Assembly: GCA_900553255.1 (NCBI GenBank)
Contig: USCI01000040.1
Coordinates: 1 to 22,250, forward strand
Direction of reading: 5' to 3'
Length of the DNA stretch: 22,250 nt
Origin: an uncultured Oscillospiraceae bacterium
GTDB taxonomy: Bacteria; Bacillota; Clostridia; Oscillospirales; Acutalibacteraceae
The notes under the pieces were generated by a model that was not told where the DNA came from, did not search any database, and saw nothing but the letters and a program-made list of their open reading frames with translations. This document shows positions 20,365 through 22,250 of the stretch, one piece after another. Made by a program: the position numbers and the translations under genes. Position 1 is the first letter of the stretch, and every line of letters begins with the position of its first letter.

Positions 20365-22146
20365 ATGGACGTAAGCAAAAGAGAGACCATTCCGGAGCGT
20401 TATGTCTGGCGGATGACCGATATTTATGCCGATGATGAGCAGTGGGAGCAGGATTTTGCGCGTGTCCGGCAGATGACCGAAGAGATGGCGGCGTTTGCCG
20501 GGCGCCTGCAGGAGGAAGGGCAGCTTGAGGCGGCGCTGCTGCTTTATGAGCAGCTCAACCGCACACTCGAGCAGGTGTATATGTATGCCCACATGCAGCA
20601 GGACCTGGACAACGCCTCGGCGAAATACCAGTCGATGAACGACCGGGCGCAGAGCCTGCTGTTCGGCATGCAGGAGGCGCTGGCGTTTTTCCTGCCGGAG
20701 CTGACCGCCATGGATCCCCAGGTACTGCGCAGCCGGGTGGCGGCGGATCCCCGGCTCGCTTCGTTCGACCACATGATCGACGACATCATCCGCAGCCGGA
20801 AATATGTGCTCCCGCAGCGGGAGGAACAGCTTCTGGCGATGGCTTCGCCGGCGCTCGAATCGATGGATGCGGCGTTTTCGATGCTCGACAGCGTGGATCT
20901 CAAGCGCGGTGAAATCCAGGACGAGAACGGGCAGACGGTGGCGCTGACCAACGGTCTGTTCGGGAAATTCCGGGACAGCCGGGACCGGCGGGTGCGTAAG
21001 GATGCGTTTGCCGCGATGTACGGTGCGTATGCCGGTATGGGCAATACGATTGCCGCGCTGTATATCGGCCAGGTGCGGGCGGATGTGTTCGCCGCGAAGG
21101 CCAGAGGCTACGAGAGCGTGCTGCAGGCCAGGCTGCATGCCGATAATCTGCCGCGGGAGGTCTATTCGGGCCTGATCGATGCCATGCATAAGGCGCTGCC
21201 GGAGCTGTACCGCTATTTGGAGGTGCGGCGCCGCGCGTTGGGGGTGGAAAAGCTGCATATCTACGATTGCTATGTTCCGCTGGTGGATGTGCCGGACAAA
21301 ACCTATTCCTTTGAAGAGGCGTGCGACACCGTTTTGCAGCAGCTGCGTCCGCTGGGCGGGGATTATCAGGAGGATCTCCGCCGGCTGCTGGCAGGCGGCT
21401 GGGTAGACGTATTTGAGACCCCGGGCAAAACCACCGGCGCATATGCGACGAGCGTTTACGGGGTGCACCCCTATATGCTGCTCAACTTCACCGGGCGGCT
21501 GGAGGATGTGTTCACGCTGGCGCACGAGGCGGGGCACTGCCTGCATTCGCTGTATTCCGATCAGCAGCCCTATATGAAAAAGGATTATCCGATCTTCCTG
21601 GCGGAAATTGCCTCGACGGTGAATGAAAACATCCTCATCCGCGGGCTTTTGGCGGAATGCCGCGACGATCGGCAGCGGGCTTTCCTGATCAACCGTTTTG
21701 TGGAGGAATTCCGGGGTACGGTGTTCCGGCAGACGATGTTTGCGGAATTCGAACTGAAGGTGCATGAGATGGCGGAGCGCGGGGAGCCGCTGACGGCGGA
21801 AATCCTCTGCAGGGTGTATCACGAGCTTCTGGCGCTGTACTTTGGTCCGGAGGTGGAGATTGACCCCTATATGGACTGGGAGTGGGCACGCATCCCGCAC
21901 TTTTACAGTGCCTTTTATGTGTTTAAGTATGCAACCGGCTTCTCGGCGGCGGTGGCGCTGTGCCGTGAGATCCTCGAGAGCGGGGACACCCGGAAATATC
22001 TGGAGTTTCTTCATGCCGGCGGCAGCGATTACCCGGCGGATACCCTCCGCCGCGCCGGTGTGGATATGTCCACGCCCGCACCGGTTACGGCGGCTCTCGA
22101 GGAGTTCGGCCGCATGGCCCGTGAGCTGGAAAGTCTGCTGAGGTAA
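20365..22146 (+). CDS. pepF: Oligoendopeptidase F (M3B family)
   Basis: A 593-residue zinc metallopeptidase, counted from the internal ATG 20365, that cleaves short peptides in the cytoplasm. The zinc motif HEAGH is at residues 387-391, and the third ligand is probably E414 in LAEIASTVNE. The N-terminal start (RYVWRMTDIYADDEQWEQDF) is the usual opening of PepF, and the length of about 600 is normal. These points favour 20365 as the true start of the peptidase, supported by its own SD. The same frame is open upstream to 19972, so a longer 724-residue fused form is possible. It is the last complete gene in the window. Confidence 0.96.
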   Translation: MDVSKRETIPERYVWRMTDIYADDEQWEQDFARVRQMTEEMAAFAGRLQEEGQLEAALLLYEQLNRTLEQVYMYAHMQQDLDNASAKYQSMNDRAQSLLFGMQEALAFFLPELTAMDPQVLRSRVAADPRLASFDHMIDDIIRSRKYVLPQREEQLLAMASPALESMDAAFSMLDSVDLKRGEIQDENGQTVALTNGLFGKFRDSRDRRVRKDAFAAMYGAYAGMGNTIAALYIGQVRADVFAAKARGYESVLQARLHADNLPREVYSGLIDAMHKALPELYRYLEVRRRALGVEKLHIYDCYVPLVDVPDKTYSFEEACDTVLQQLRPLGGDYQEDLRRLLAGGWVDVFETPGKTTGAYATSVYGVHPYMLLNFTGRLEDVFTLAHEAGHCLHSLYSDQQPYMKKDYPIFLAEIASTVNENILIRGLLAECRDDRQRAFLINRFVEEFRGTVFRQTMFAEFELKVHEMAERGEPLTAEILCRVYHELLALYFGPEVEIDPYMDWEWARIPHFYSAFYVFKYATGFSAAVALCREILESGDTRKYLEFLHAGGSDYPADTLRRAGVDMSTPAPVTAALEEFGRMARELESLLR

Positions 22147-22250
22147 ACGGAAATAATAACCCCGCCAGCTTCTGTGTGAACAGCCCCAGATTGAGCGGAC
22201 AGGAGAAAAAAGCCCCTGGTAGGAAAATATTGAGTTTTAGGAGGAGTGGC
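22147..22250 (+). other. Right-edge intergenic sequence with SD of the next gene
   Basis: After the pepF stop there is no clear terminator. AGGAGGAG at 22239-22246 looks like the ribosome binding site of a gene whose start codon lies just beyond the window. Confidence 0.5.

Noticed and set aside
20344..22014. Long minus-strand open frame opposite pepF, and similar ones opposite the exonuclease and MutY genes
   Set aside because: These are antisense shadows caused by high GC at third positions; no SD or family pattern is seen.
1..22250. tRNA genes, CRISPR repeats, insertion sequences or phage genes
   Set aside because: None was recognised by eye on either strand; gaps between genes are too short and carry no repeated units.

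Overview
The window reads as a GC-rich stretch of chromosome from a spore-forming clostridial Firmicute. An Oscillospirales or Ruminococcaceae-like lineage is my inference. The pointers are an alanyl-tRNA T-box leader, Shine-Dalgarno (SD) sites of the AGGAGG type, leaderless spore-type peptidoglycan proteins, ThyX in place of ThyA in this locus, a YmfI-type reductase and PepF. I see no phage genes, insertion sequences, CRISPR array or tRNA genes. Coding density is very high.

Region 1 (38-3439, minus strand) is a four-gene cluster read leftwards: a zinc amidase, an acidic-linker protein with a carboxypeptidase-regulatory-like domain, a SpoIID-like protein with three peptidoglycan-binding repeats, and a protein with two such repeats. 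None has a visible signal peptide. This fits proteins made in the mother cell and assembled on the spore, although function is unproven. It is the least characterised system in the window.

Region 2 (3526-9963, plus strand) starts with a membrane-anchored ComEA-like helix-hairpin-helix protein followed by a strong terminator. A good sigma-A promoter at 4013-4041 then drives thyX, tmk, a DUF2156 protein, a GNAT acetyltransferase, a DJ-1/PfpI protein, 5-formyl-THF cyclo-ligase and an MltG-like transglycosylase. These genes are packed with gaps or overlaps of a few bases. ThyX, Tmk and the cyclo-ligase link dTMP synthesis to folate. The unit ends in a GC-rich hairpin at 9967-9999.

Region 3 (10140-13207) holds a U32-family protein (tRNA/rRNA hydroxylation type) and a class B penicillin-binding protein, followed by a terminator.

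Region 4 (13231-22146) has a consensus promoter (TTGACA-17-TATAAT), an alanine T-box leader and alaS. It is followed without an obvious terminator by a HIT protein, a DEDDh exonuclease with a zinc ribbon, a DUF2752 membrane protein, mutY, a YmfI-like SDR reductase, an unlisted 52-residue ORF, and a TIGR02328-type domain that runs in frame into pepF. The T-box may therefore reach several downstream genes when alanyl-tRNA is uncharged.

The best second-look items are the leaderless spore-type peptidoglycan cluster, the TIGR02328-PepF open frame with an internal SD start, the Asp-to-Ala change in the DRY motif of Tmk, the His at the usual Asn position of the SDR, and the small ORFs.
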